This document shows positions 7,906-16,754 of a stretch of DNA of 46,243 nt, one piece after another. The DNA comes from Nitrosopumilaceae archaeon. GTDB taxonomy: Archaea; Thermoproteota; Nitrososphaeria; Nitrososphaerales; Nitrosopumilaceae. The stretch is taken from positions 1-46,243 of the forward strand of contig DASQHX010000004.1 in NCBI GenBank assembly GCA_035631875.1, given 5' to 3'. Both the position numbers and the translations under genes were made by a program. Positions within the stretch are counted from its first letter, which is position 1. The number at the start of each line of letters is the position of its first letter. The notes beneath the pieces were generated by a model. The model made no database searches, was not told the DNA's origin, and saw nothing but the letters and a program-made list of their open reading frames with translations.

Positions 7906-9330
7906 ATGAATAATTCAATGCATATCCCAAATGAATTAATAGATTTTCTTGAACGTGAAACCTATTCATTACTTATCAAAGGGGATGCTGGCACGGGAAA
8001 AACCACTCTTGCACTGACTATTTTACGTGTCTTAAATATTAATAAAAACTGCCTCTATATTTCGACCAGAATTTCACCCGAGCAACTTTTCAAATATTAT
8101 CCATGGCTTGAATCATTTTTTGCTCAGTCACAGAAATCAGAATTAGAACAAATCTCCGAATTTGAGACCGATAGGCCTATTTTTGTTGATGCTAGACTTG
8201 ATGAACCTGGTTCATTATTTGAAAGAATCACAAACCAATTGATGGATGTTAAAGCGCCGATTATAATAATCGACAGTTGGGATGCCATAGGGTATTTTAT
8301 GGACAAAGAAGCACTCATGAATAATGCACGAGTACTTCAAACTTGGAGGGAAAGATCCGGCGCAAAAATAATTTTTATCGCCGAAGCACCAAAGGATACA
8401 ACACTTGATTATCTTGTAGATGGTATAGTGGAATTACAACAAAAATATTATGATAACAGAATAGTACGAGAGATTTTTCTTTCAAAATTACGTGGAGTCA
8501 GAATAAATAGGCCATCTTATATTTTCACGCTCAACAGTAATGTGTTTCGTAGTTATGAGCCATATCGTCCTACTGATTATATGATTACTAATGTTCTAGA
8601 TAAAAAACCTGAAGACACACCACGAACATTCAGTAATAATCATATAAAAACAGGATATGCGGAACTAGATAGAATACTTGGTGACGGGCTTCATAAGAAA
8701 AGTTTTGTAAATATCGAGCTTGATTCTAACATAAATGCCAAAGTAATCTTGGCATTTCTGGGCAAAATTATTTCAAACTTTGCTAGTACAGGTAACCCTG
8801 TTTTATTCCAACCTTTTGAAGGAATTAACTATGAGTATCTTACAAAATATCTGGAATCTCGTTTATCAAAAGATGCTATGAAAATGCTAGAAATTCCACA
8901 ATTTGTCAATAAATCAAAAAGCACATCTACATATTCTACACAAGATCTAAGGTATCCTGACAGTATACAACAACTAGAATCTATCAAAAAAGACATCATA
9001 AAAATACAGAAAAAACACCCAAAGAAACTTTTACTCGCTATCGTGGGATCAGACTTGTCTCATGAATCCCACACTGGTGATATGAGAAAACAAGTAAAAC
9101 AACAAATTGAGTTTATAAAATCAAAAACTGATCTTTTCATCTTAGTAACAAGACATTCACAAGATAATATTCAAGAAAAACTGTCTAAAATATCTGATAT
9201 GTATCTCAATGTATCTGAAATAAACGGTACATTGTTTTTAAAATCAAAAATTCCATGGTCACATCTTTATGCAATCGTTACTGATAGAAATCATGGATAT
9301 CCAAACATTATCTTAGAACCAATAGTCTAA
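7906..9330 (+). CDS. RecA/KaiC-like (RAD55-family) ATPase, two-domain
   Basis: The first half has a Walker A motif GDAGTGKT (residues 26-33) and a Walker B stretch IIIID ending at Asp 123, as in KaiC/RAD55-type ATPases. The second half starts with KTGYAELDRILGDGL, the usual KaiC-domain entry, but the P-loop position reads ELDSNINAK and lacks the GKT motif, so it is probably a non-hydrolysing domain. Length is 474. A histidine kinase and a receiver follow on the same strand within 0.9 kb, suggesting a signalling module. The overall shape recalls GvpD-like or archaeal KaiC-like regulators; the exact role is unknown. Confidence 0.8.
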   Translation: MNNSMHIPNELIDFLERETYSLLIKGDAGTGKTTLALTILRVLNINKNCLYISTRISPEQLFKYYPWLESFFAQSQKSELEQISEFETDRPIFVDARLDEPGSLFERITNQLMDVKAPIIIIDSWDAIGYFMDKEALMNNARVLQTWRERSGAKIIFIAEAPKDTTLDYLVDGIVELQQKYYDNRIVREIFLSKLRGVRINRPSYIFTLNSNVFRSYEPYRPTDYMITNVLDKKPEDTPRTFSNNHIKTGYAELDRILGDGLHKKSFVNIELDSNINAKVILAFLGKIISNFASTGNPVLFQPFEGINYEYLTKYLESRLSKDAMKMLEIPQFVNKSKSTSTYSTQDLRYPDSIQQLESIKKDIIKIQKKHPKKLLLAIVGSDLSHESHTGDMRKQVKQQIEFIKSKTDLFILVTRHSQDNIQEKLSKISDMYLNVSEINGTLFLKSKIPWSHLYAIVTDRNHGYPNIILEPIV

Positions 9331-9383
9331 AGCTGTTTATTTTCAAAATTTCTTCTTCAAAATGACCACAACTTATACATTAT

Positions 9384-10184
9384 ATGATAACATTTGTTTA
9401 TAATAGAACATTTTATCATATGATTTTATATTCTATAACTTTGTTTAATATAACTAATTTGATGATACGGCACAAAAATAACAATGGATTATCTGATCTT
9501 ACAGAGTTCATCAATATAGCTAGTCATGAAATGAGAACACCTATTCAATCCATTCTAACACATGCAGAATTTTTGTATAATAGTCCGGAAAAAAATACTC
9601 AAGAATATTCACAGATAATATTTAGAAATGCTATGAGACTTCAAACACTTTGTAATAATTTATTGGACATAAATAGAATTGAACGTCAAATGCTGAAACT
9701 GAAAAAAGAAAAATTTGATCTAACAGAACTCATATCATATGTGATACAAGATTTCAACAGTTTAATTAAAAATTCTCTTTATGACGCAACAAATATAAAA
9801 TTATTATTTGAATCTGCAGGTGAGGTTATCGTAGAAGCTGATAAAGATAGGATCTATCAGGTTATAACTAATCTGGTAGATAACGCACTCAAATTTACTG
9901 ATGCAGGAAGTATCAAGATAACACTAGAAAAAAAAGATGAAGAAACTGCTGTTATCACTGTCAAGGATACTGGCAGTGGAATAGATTCACACGTTCTACC
10001 AGATTTGTTTTCAAAGTTTACAACAATTTCAGGGAAGGGTACAGGATTGGGATTATTCGTATCTGAAAACATCATAAAAGCACATGGTGGAAACATATGG
10101 GCAAAAAATAACTCTGATGGGAAAGGCGCATCTTTCATATTTGTTATTCCATTACTAATTAAGGAAAATACAAAAATTGTATAA
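9384..10184 (+). CDS. Sensor histidine kinase without sensor domain
   Basis: The H-box SHEMRTPIQ has the phosphorylated His at residue 48. The HATPase domain carries N-box NLVDNALKF (163-171), G1 DTGSG (195-199) and G2 GKGTGLGL (217-224). Only about 40 residues precede the H-box, with one short hydrophobic stretch (residues 13-22), so there is no PAS, GAF or extracellular sensor. A start at ATG 9462 would remove even that stretch. A receiver gene follows 38 bases downstream and is the likely partner. The input is probably delivered by another protein, perhaps the ATPase encoded just upstream. Confidence 0.9.
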   Translation: MITFVYNRTFYHMILYSITLFNITNLMIRHKNNNGLSDLTEFINIASHEMRTPIQSILTHAEFLYNSPEKNTQEYSQIIFRNAMRLQTLCNNLLDINRIERQMLKLKKEKFDLTELISYVIQDFNSLIKNSLYDATNIKLLFESAGEVIVEADKDRIYQVITNLVDNALKFTDAGSIKITLEKKDEETAVITVKDTGSGIDSHVLPDLFSKFTTISGKGTGLGLFVSENIIKAHGGNIWAKNNSDGKGASFIFVIPLLIKENTKIV

Positions 10185-10222
10185 AATCATAAAAAAATAT
10201 AGCAAATTTTTTAAACATTAAG

Positions 10223-10606
10223 ATGGATTTGATCGCATTGAAAAAAATCCTTGTTGTAGACGACGAGCCAGATATTTCATCATCCATAAAAAGAGGTTTA
10301 GAGCGTAACGGATTTCAAGTTGATGCATATGTGGATCCAGAGAAGGCTTTATCAGAATTTAAACCAGGAATGTACGATCTTTTGCTTGTTGATATAAGAA
10401 TGCCAAAATTAAACGGTTTTGAATTGTACCGTGAAATAAAAAAGAGAAACGATCATGCCAAAGTTTGTTTTTTTACAGCATTTGAGGTGTATTATGATGA
10501 ATTTAAAAAAGTCTTTCCAACACTTGACGTAAAGTGTTTTATTCGTAAACCCATTACAATAAGTGATTTAGTAGTACACATTAACACAGAATTAAATAAC
10601 AAATGA
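10223..10606 (+). CDS. Stand-alone response-regulator receiver domain
   Basis: A single REC domain of 127 residues: acidic pair D13/D14 (VVDDEPD), phosphoacceptor D57 (LLVDIRMP), T85 and K109 (FIRKP). No output domain follows, so it works through protein contact, like CheY, or in a phosphorelay. It lies 38 bases after the histidine kinase on the same strand and is its probable target. Confidence 0.93.
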   Translation: MDLIALKKILVVDDEPDISSSIKRGLERNGFQVDAYVDPEKALSEFKPGMYDLLLVDIRMPKLNGFELYREIKKRNDHAKVCFFTAFEVYYDEFKKVFPTLDVKCFIRKPITISDLVVHINTELNNK

Positions 10607-10813
10607 TCAAATTAAAATAAATTAATGTTTTTGATAATTGATGATATTATTACAACCACAAAAATAATTATTATTTTTGATTGGTTCAAGTATTGATCAT
10701 TTTATGCCATTTCCAACTTTGGAAGGGTGATTTTTTATATTATAATTCTAATTCATAAAAATCCTGGTTCTTTTTTAGCTAAAACAAATAAACTAAGAAA
10801 CTTATGATAATAC

Positions 10814-11881
10814 ATGAGAGCTAAGGCAACCGTGTTAGTGACTGCAGCTGGGGGAATAGTTTCACAAGGTATAATGAAATCTTTGAAACTGTCTAATATG
10901 AAAAAAGATCATCCAGTAATGTATGAAATTGTTGCAACTGATGTTAATGCACAGGCAGCAGGTCTGTACCGCAGTGATATTGGTATTCTCATGCCTTCGT
11001 ATTCGTCATCAGATTATGTTGATTCCATAATTAAAATCTGTAAAGAACAAAATGTTCAAGCCATTTTTGTGGGATCAGAACAAGAATTATTGCCTATTGC
11101 ATTTGCTAAAGAAAAAATAGAAAAAGAAACAGGTTCAGCAGTACTCGTAAATCCTATAGACGTGATATCTATAGCAACAGACAAATGGAAAACTTTCGAG
11201 TTTCTAAAGAAAAATAATCTTCCATGCGCTGAATCTTCATTGCCTGAAAACCAAGAAGAATTTATTGAAGAATTTGGTTTTCCTCTAGTTGTAAAACCAC
11301 GAGAAGGACATGGTTCATTACACTTTTACATTGTAAATAATAGAGATGAAATTAGACAAGCAATTTCTGCAATTCAAAAAGTAGGCTGGCGTCCAATCAT
11401 TCAAGAATACCTTGATGGAGAAAATGTAGAATTTACCTCAGGAGTTGTGGTAAACAGAACAGGAAAGAACGTAATGGCTTCAATCTCTATGAGAAAAACG
11501 CTCAAACAAGGCCAAACATACAAGGCATTTGTAGATGATTTTCACGATGTACGCAGGTCTGCTGAAGAAACTGCATTGAAATTTGGTTGTAGAGGATCAA
11601 TCAACATACAAGCAAAAATGATTGAAAATACGCCCAAAATATTTGAAATTAATCCTCGTTTTTCAGCCACTTGTCCGATACGTGCAGTGGCAGGAATTAA
11701 TGAACCAGATATAGTTTTTCGTAATTTTGTCCTAGGTGAAGAAATCAAAATAGACGCATATCAAAAGCTTGTCTGTATGAGATATTGGAATGAAGTTTAT
11801 GTTCCGTATTCTACTTATGAAAAAACAAATAGAATGGGAAAAGTTTCAAACTCAGATTCATTCATTCCGGATTATTTTTAA
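10814..11881 (+). CDS. ATP-grasp domain protein (CarB/PylC-like)
   Basis: The N terminus VLVTAAGGIVSQGIMKSLK is a Rossmann-like pre-ATP-grasp domain. The ATP-grasp core covers about residues 115-320 with FPLVVKPREGHGSLH (ATP-binding strand and loop), IIQEYLDGENVEF and the metal-binding IFEINPRFSATCP (E and N of the ENPR-like motif). Such enzymes form acyl-phosphate intermediates and join carboxylates to amines. Members of this kind are common in polysaccharide clusters, where they are suspected to attach amino acids or similar groups to sugars. The gene converges on the PelG-like gene 16 bases away. Confidence 0.85.
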   Translation: MRAKATVLVTAAGGIVSQGIMKSLKLSNMKKDHPVMYEIVATDVNAQAAGLYRSDIGILMPSYSSSDYVDSIIKICKEQNVQAIFVGSEQELLPIAFAKEKIEKETGSAVLVNPIDVISIATDKWKTFEFLKKNNLPCAESSLPENQEEFIEEFGFPLVVKPREGHGSLHFYIVNNRDEIRQAISAIQKVGWRPIIQEYLDGENVEFTSGVVVNRTGKNVMASISMRKTLKQGQTYKAFVDDFHDVRRSAEETALKFGCRGSINIQAKMIENTPKIFEINPRFSATCPIRAVAGINEPDIVFRNFVLGEEIKIDAYQKLVCMRYWNEVYVPYSTYEKTNRMGKVSNSDSFIPDYF

Positions 11882-11897
11882 ACTAGATTAAAATTTG

Positions 11898-13547
11898 TCA
11901 AACGTATTTTGAAAAAAACATGGTTCCTGCATTTTTTACGATCTTTCTGGCATACAGTGTAGATGTTATTGCAGCCATGATGGTTGCTCCTAAATAAGCA
12001 AATACTATATTTTCAAAACCTGATTGTGCTAAAATCGTGCCAGCAATCACGACTATTGACGTTCCTACTATAACAATCGATGCCATCATTTTTATTCTAT
12101 TTAGGAATGCCATGAATAAACTGTTTACTGCAAATATTGAAAGGAATATGTTACTAATAGATGCAATACGTAATACTTGAATGCTGATTTGGGAACCACC
12201 TGCGTGAAAGACGATCGTCGATGCCACAAAATTCAGAATAACAACTGTCGTTATTGCAGAAATAATAGTTATGAGCAGCAATCGCTTGTAGCGTTGTTGC
12301 AAAAACGAATTGATTTTTTTCATTTCAGAAATTTTATGATTTATAGTCATATTTCCTAATTGTAAATAAAGTGGGCTCATTAAGACAAATTGTATAATTG
12401 ATGTTGATAATAGTACTAGTAATGCTAGATCAGCACCTGCATGATACACAGAATTAAACTCCATTGGAAGACCAATGTGCTTAGCCATCGGGTTAAATAT
12501 CCATGAAAGTATTCTATCTGAAAAAATCATGCAAAAGTAGAATGTTCCAAATAAAAAGTGGGGCATTGTTTCCCATAGTTGTATACTGAGCCTAGACATG
12601 ATAGTTTTATCGGTTACGCTCATTGGACGATAAAAATGCAATACTTCATTATTTGCTACAGATCCTGATGTTTTAGAAATTATCTTATAGTGATGATATA
12701 TTGCAAGAACTGATAAAACTACAAACGCTGTACCCAAAGCAACAAAATATCTTGTAGACGTTTCAGGTATGAAATTAGGAAGAAAATAATAAACTGAAAG
12801 CAACGCAACAAACGCACCAGAATATGCAAAAATTACATGCTTAATTTTCTTTAATGCGTAAATTATCATGTAGCTAGTTCTATGTAATGAAATTGTTACT
12901 GTGCTGATTACACTTACATTTATGAGGTTATATGGAATATGCATAATTGTTGCTATGCCATATAGTGAACATACAGCCAAAGATATGATAAGTGATAACA
13001 GAATATAATTTCTTTTTAGTATTCTTTTTACTTCACAGACATTACCTTGATCATGATAAAAAGTAAATAATCTACTGAAAATTTGTAAAACCCCCTCCGT
13101 TATTGCAAGCCCAAGAAATACTCCAGCTATAAAGGCTGTTGTTATTGTGATAGGAAGTCCAAAAGCCATCCAAAGCGAGACACCAAAAACTAATAAGAGC
13201 ATCAATGAGCCTAACCACGGAAAGACCAGACTGAAACCTTCTACTATTCTGTGTTTTGTATCAGGTATTTGCTTGTAAAATGATTTAACAATATTTTCTT
13301 TATTTTTGTCCGAGTTATCGTATGCATCAATAAAACCATAAAGATACTTTGAAAGATCGTAATAATCACTAAATCCATATTTCTTTAGTGTTTCTTTACT
13401 ATATCCTAATACCTCAAGCAGCACAATGATATCTGCAATATTATTGACAACAGGTTGGATCTCTATTATGGATCTTGCCACCTTTTGTGCAAAAATACGA
13501 ATTTCTTCTGTTAGGATCCTGTCACTATCATATTTTGATATAGGCAA
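11898..13547 (-). CDS. PelG-like polysaccharide exporter (MOP-type membrane protein)
   Basis: This 549-residue protein has a soluble N-terminal part of about 110 residues followed by roughly twelve hydrophobic segments. The stretch ETMPHFLFGTFYFCMIFSDR followed by ILSWIF resembles the FGxFYxxxxxxDxxxxW region of PelG, the inner-membrane MOP-family transporter of the Pel exopolysaccharide. It is the last gene of a four-gene operon, 14 bases after the epimerase gene. Other Wzx-like flippases remain possible, since only motif-level likeness can be seen. Confidence 0.65.
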   Translation of the reverse strand: MPISKYDSDRILTEEIRIFAQKVARSIIEIQPVVNNIADIIVLLEVLGYSKETLKKYGFSDYYDLSKYLYGFIDAYDNSDKNKENIVKSFYKQIPDTKHRIVEGFSLVFPWLGSLMLLLVFGVSLWMAFGLPITITTAFIAGVFLGLAITEGVLQIFSRLFTFYHDQGNVCEVKRILKRNYILLSLIISLAVCSLYGIATIMHIPYNLINVSVISTVTISLHRTSYMIIYALKKIKHVIFAYSGAFVALLSVYYFLPNFIPETSTRYFVALGTAFVVLSVLAIYHHYKIISKTSGSVANNEVLHFYRPMSVTDKTIMSRLSIQLWETMPHFLFGTFYFCMIFSDRILSWIFNPMAKHIGLPMEFNSVYHAGADLALLVLLSTSIIQFVLMSPLYLQLGNMTINHKISEMKKINSFLQQRYKRLLLITIISAITTVVILNFVASTIVFHAGGSQISIQVLRIASISNIFLSIFAVNSLFMAFLNRIKMMASIVIVGTSIVVIAGTILAQSGFENIVFAYLGATIMAAITSTLYARKIVKNAGTMFFSKYV

Positions 13548-13561
13548 TTGAAATTAATCTC

Positions 13562-14530
13562 CTAAATTGGTAACATGTTATATTCAGCCCTTTTTTTGAA
13601 AAACTCTGCCAGATCGGTCAAGCCATCCTTTAATGTAATTTTTGTCTCATATCCAAGAATGTTTTTTATCTTGTCAATATTTGCCAAGCCGAATCGAACA
13701 TCGCCTGGTCGTGTAGGACCGTACCTATGAAGTATGTCTTTTGTTTTTGTAATTTTTTTTAATGTTTCTAATACTTCGATAATACTAGTTGGTATCCCGG
13801 AGGCAACATTAAAGACATCCCCTACCGCGTTTTGTGATTCCATTGCAAGCATGTTTGCTTGTACGATGTCTTTTATATGGACAAAATCACGTACCTGTTT
13901 TCCATCTCCGTGAACAGTTGGAATTTCTTTATGTAATAATTGATTCGTAAAAATGGTAATCACACCACTATAGTCATTTAACGTCTGTCTAGCCCCAAAC
14001 ACATTGAAATATCTTAAAGCTACAGTCTCAAGACCATAAGTATTATAGTATGCAGCAAGATAGTCTTCAATTGCAAGCTTTGATGCTCCATATGGTGAGA
14101 ATGGTTTACACACCATGTCCTCTGAGGCATTATGATCTTTTATTACTCCATATACCGCAGCTGATGAGGCAAAAACAAATCGTTTTACGTTTTTCTCTAA
14201 ACAAAAATTCATTACATCAAGTGTCATGTTCACATTAACATTGTGAACTAACATGGGTTCACTTACTGATAATGGAACACTTGCAATTGCAGCTTCATGA
14301 AAAACTAGATCGATATCACTGACACCAAATAAAAGCCGACCTATGTGCTTTGCATCTCCGATCACTAAATGAAATAGCTTGTTGTGTTCATGTTGTCTTA
14401 GATTCTCTATTGAACCTGTGCGCAGATTATCAATGACGTATGTCTCAATGCTTCTGTTGATGAGTTCATCTACTATGTGACTTCCTATGAAACCTGCACC
14501 ACCAGTGACTATAGCTCTTGAAACTTTCAT
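13562..14530 (-). CDS. NAD-dependent sugar epimerase/dehydratase (GalE-like)
   Basis: This extended SDR enzyme has the NAD-binding motif GGAGFIG (10-16), the acidic D34 in the ribose-binding position (VIDNL), a Ser-rich strand ASSAAVYG (121-128) and the catalytic Y147xxxK151. The C-terminal part has the RYFNVFG and VxVRDFVHIKD-type phrases of UDP-glucose/UDP-GlcNAc 4-epimerases. Its start codon overlaps the stop of the PelF-like gene by four bases (14527-14530), so translation is coupled. In this context the likely product is UDP-GalNAc or UDP-Gal for the polymer. Confidence 0.88.
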   Translation of the reverse strand: MKVSRAIVTGGAGFIGSHIVDELINRSIETYVIDNLRTGSIENLRQHEHNKLFHLVIGDAKHIGRLLFGVSDIDLVFHEAAIASVPLSVSEPMLVHNVNVNMTLDVMNFCLEKNVKRFVFASSAAVYGVIKDHNASEDMVCKPFSPYGASKLAIEDYLAAYYNTYGLETVALRYFNVFGARQTLNDYSGVITIFTNQLLHKEIPTVHGDGKQVRDFVHIKDIVQANMLAMESQNAVGDVFNVASGIPTSIIEVLETLKKITKTKDILHRYGPTRPGDVRFGLANIDKIKNILGYETKITLKDGLTDLAEFFKKRAEYNMLPI

Positions 14531-16020
14531 TGTATGACTACCTCCGCTAATTTTGCTTTCTTTTTTACTTCACATGAATTCATCAAATCTTCATACATTT
14601 TTTTTATTTGTTCTACAGTTTTTTCAATAGTAAATTCGTCCTTTACTTTTTTTATAGCCGCCTCTCCTAATTCCTTTCTTAACTGTTCATCATTGAGCAA
14701 TGTTACTATGCCATTGGCAATATCTTTAGGGCGCATGCTTCTTACAAGTAGGCCACAGCCTTCTAATGCTTCTCTGACACCTCCAACGTCTGCTGCCACG
14801 ACAGCTTTTCCACAAGCCATGGCTTCTATTATTGAAAAAGGAAATCCCTCTGTAATACTGCTAAACGCAATCACATCGGCTGAATTGTAAGCTTTTTCTG
14901 GTTCGCTTGTGCCTCCCATGAACTTGACATTGTCTGTCAAATTGAGACTCTTGATTTTATTTACACATTTTATAGAATATTCAAGATCTGTTGATCTACC
15001 ATATATGAGACATTGAATGTTTGGTATCACTTCTTTTACATGACTAATTGCTCGTATGAGACAAACAATGTCTTTGTAAGGCTCTATCCTTCCAACAGAC
15101 ACTACTGTTGGTCTGGCATCTTCTCTTTTTATTTCCACGGGGCAGAATTTTTGAATATTTACACCATTGTAGATCACTTTGATTTTTGCTGGATCTGCAC
15201 CAAGATCTTTCTCCCAATCTGCGTTTGCTTCACAGACTGGTGTTATTACATCTGCAATTGAATACATTGCTCTAGTAATATTGCGCGAAAAAAATTTCCA
15301 GAATATTTTAGCTGGTTCATCATATAACACCGCATTATAGTATAACATCAATTCTCTGAACGCTACACCGTGCTCTGTTATTATAACTGGGCAATTGCTT
15401 TCGCGTTTCGCACAAATTGCAATCATGGAGGGCAGCCACGCAAGAGAAGAATGTATAATGTCAACTTTTGGCACTTGAAAGGAAAGGAGCTGCATACTTC
15501 TGCTAATAAGTTGAAAAGCAGTCAACGTCTCTTTTAGAGACATATTTTCGTAGAGTCGGTCCTTTTTTATATGATCAAGAAAACTATCCCATACTAGATT
15601 GTACTCAAAACACTTTTTGGAATCATAAATAATTAAAAATTGATGGAGCTGCCAAATTATTTCTACAAGCTCTTCTGGATAACATGTCTCTGATAATACA
15701 ACATTTAAAAATTTTTTATATAGAGGCATGAATTCATTTTTAATAACTGATTCTGTTGTACGAAGAATTTTTAATAACAGTGAACGCTTTTCATTATAAA
15801 ATTCTTCATATCTGTTTGTTCCAAATATCGGTATTTCTATTACCTTGGTAACATTATTAGGAATCGAATATTTTCCATTGCCGTTTGGATTTGAGAGTTG
15901 ATTTATAACTACAAATTCCCACTCTGGCATGCTGTCTATCAAAGTCTTAGTCCAGGTGTAAATTCCACCTGAAGCATAATTAGGATAAGCATCCCAGCTA
16001 ATCAGTAATACTTTCTTCAA
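14527..16020 (-). CDS. PelF-like GT4 glycosyltransferase
   Basis: The N-terminal lobe begins MKKVLLISWDAYPNYASGGIYTW, followed by an unusually long helical insert (about residues 75-185) before HSSLAWLPSMI. TEHG (215-218) and FRELMLYYNA then match the PelF pattern. The C-terminal lobe has IYNGVN (283-288), VGRIEPYKD (309-317) and the nucleotide-sugar E-x7-E motif with E391 and E399. PelF is the cytoplasmic glycosyltransferase thought to polymerise Pel. The gene overlaps both operon neighbours by four bases. The GT4 assignment is secure; the PelF subfamily is likely but needs a profile search. Confidence 0.8.
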   Translation of the reverse strand: MKKVLLISWDAYPNYASGGIYTWTKTLIDSMPEWEFVVINQLSNPNGNGKYSIPNNVTKVIEIPIFGTNRYEEFYNEKRSLLLKILRTTESVIKNEFMPLYKKFLNVVLSETCYPEELVEIIWQLHQFLIIYDSKKCFEYNLVWDSFLDHIKKDRLYENMSLKETLTAFQLISRSMQLLSFQVPKVDIIHSSLAWLPSMIAICAKRESNCPVIITEHGVAFRELMLYYNAVLYDEPAKIFWKFFSRNITRAMYSIADVITPVCEANADWEKDLGADPAKIKVIYNGVNIQKFCPVEIKREDARPTVVSVGRIEPYKDIVCLIRAISHVKEVIPNIQCLIYGRSTDLEYSIKCVNKIKSLNLTDNVKFMGGTSEPEKAYNSADVIAFSSITEGFPFSIIEAMACGKAVVAADVGGVREALEGCGLLVRSMRPKDIANGIVTLLNDEQLRKELGEAAIKKVKDEFTIEKTVEQIKKMYEDLMNSCEVKKKAKLAEVVIQ

Positions 16021-16625
16021 GAGGGTTGCCTCTGTTTATTCTTAGATGTATTATCTATCATGCTATCTATAATGGGATCTGGTTTTCTTAGACGCATAAA
16101 TTTCTGAATCTCTTCTTCTATTTTGTCAGAGGCTTGATGATTAGTATGTGTCACACTCATTGTATCAGATGCACGTTTTTTTCTTAGTTTCATCCTTTGC
16201 ATGATTTCATCTTCACCGGAAAATGGATTCACTTTTCCTGCTAGAAAAAGAGCTTTATTGTAAACTTTCTCAGCTTTATCACCGTCTACACCTAGTAAAT
16301 AATATTCATAAGCCTCCTGAAGCGACCAAAGAGATTCTCTAATAGACTCTCCAATAATATAATCAGCATTTTCCTCATAAATTCTTGCAGCCTCCAAGTA
16401 TAATTGACGCGCTGCTATTGGATTACCTTGATGTGCAATACAGATTGCTGCACAAGAACAACTCAAAGCTGCTTTAACAAACAAGTTATTTTTTAAACAT
16501 TCTGCGGAATCTTTTAAATAACACACAAAGGCTTCAAAATAATTTCCACCATCTTCCAACTTGATAGCATTAAACCACAAATTATCGTCATCGGTAATCC
16601 TATCTATCCATGTTTTTACTTTCAA
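16017..16625 (-). CDS. TPR/SNAP-like helical protein, first gene of glycan operon
   Basis: The 202-residue protein consists of amphipathic helix pairs resembling TPR repeats (NYFEAFVCYLKDSAECL, FVKAALSCSCAAICIA, PIAARQLYLEAARIYEE) over residues 20-135, then a charged tail. There is no membrane segment. Its stop overlaps the start of the PelF-like gene (16017-16020). Bacterial pel operons include PelE, a membrane-anchored TPR protein; this one could have a scaffolding role in the same place, but sequence identity with PelE is not visible and no function should be assumed. Confidence 0.65.
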   Translation of the reverse strand: MKVKTWIDRITDDDNLWFNAIKLEDGGNYFEAFVCYLKDSAECLKNNLFVKAALSCSCAAICIAHQGNPIAARQLYLEAARIYEENADYIIGESIRESLWSLQEAYEYYLLGVDGDKAEKVYNKALFLAGKVNPFSGEDEIMQRMKLRKKRASDTMSVTHTNHQASDKIEEEIQKFMRLRKPDPIIDSMIDNTSKNKQRQPS

Positions 16626-16741
16626 TCTAGTTTTATTTGCTATGTGTGTTTTTTAAAATAATGGTAAGTTTCTATAGGTAAAATGTTTTAGTAAATAGTT
16701 CTATAACGCTTAAGAAACTTGTTGCACCATTTTATAATTTA

Positions 16742-16746
16742 GAGGT
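16742..16746 (+). promoter_or_regulatory. Shine-Dalgarno site of glmS
   Basis: GAGGT lies 8 bases before the ATG at 16755. An AT-rich TTTTATAATTT at about 16731-16741 lies just upstream. A visible ribosome site suggests a leadered mRNA. Confidence 0.45.
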
Positions 16747-16754
16747 TACAAAAA

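Noticed and set aside
10655-10680. A/T-only palindrome AATAATTATTATT near the end of the receiver gene
   Set aside because: It is composed only of A and T in an AT-rich spacer, so pairing is expected by chance.
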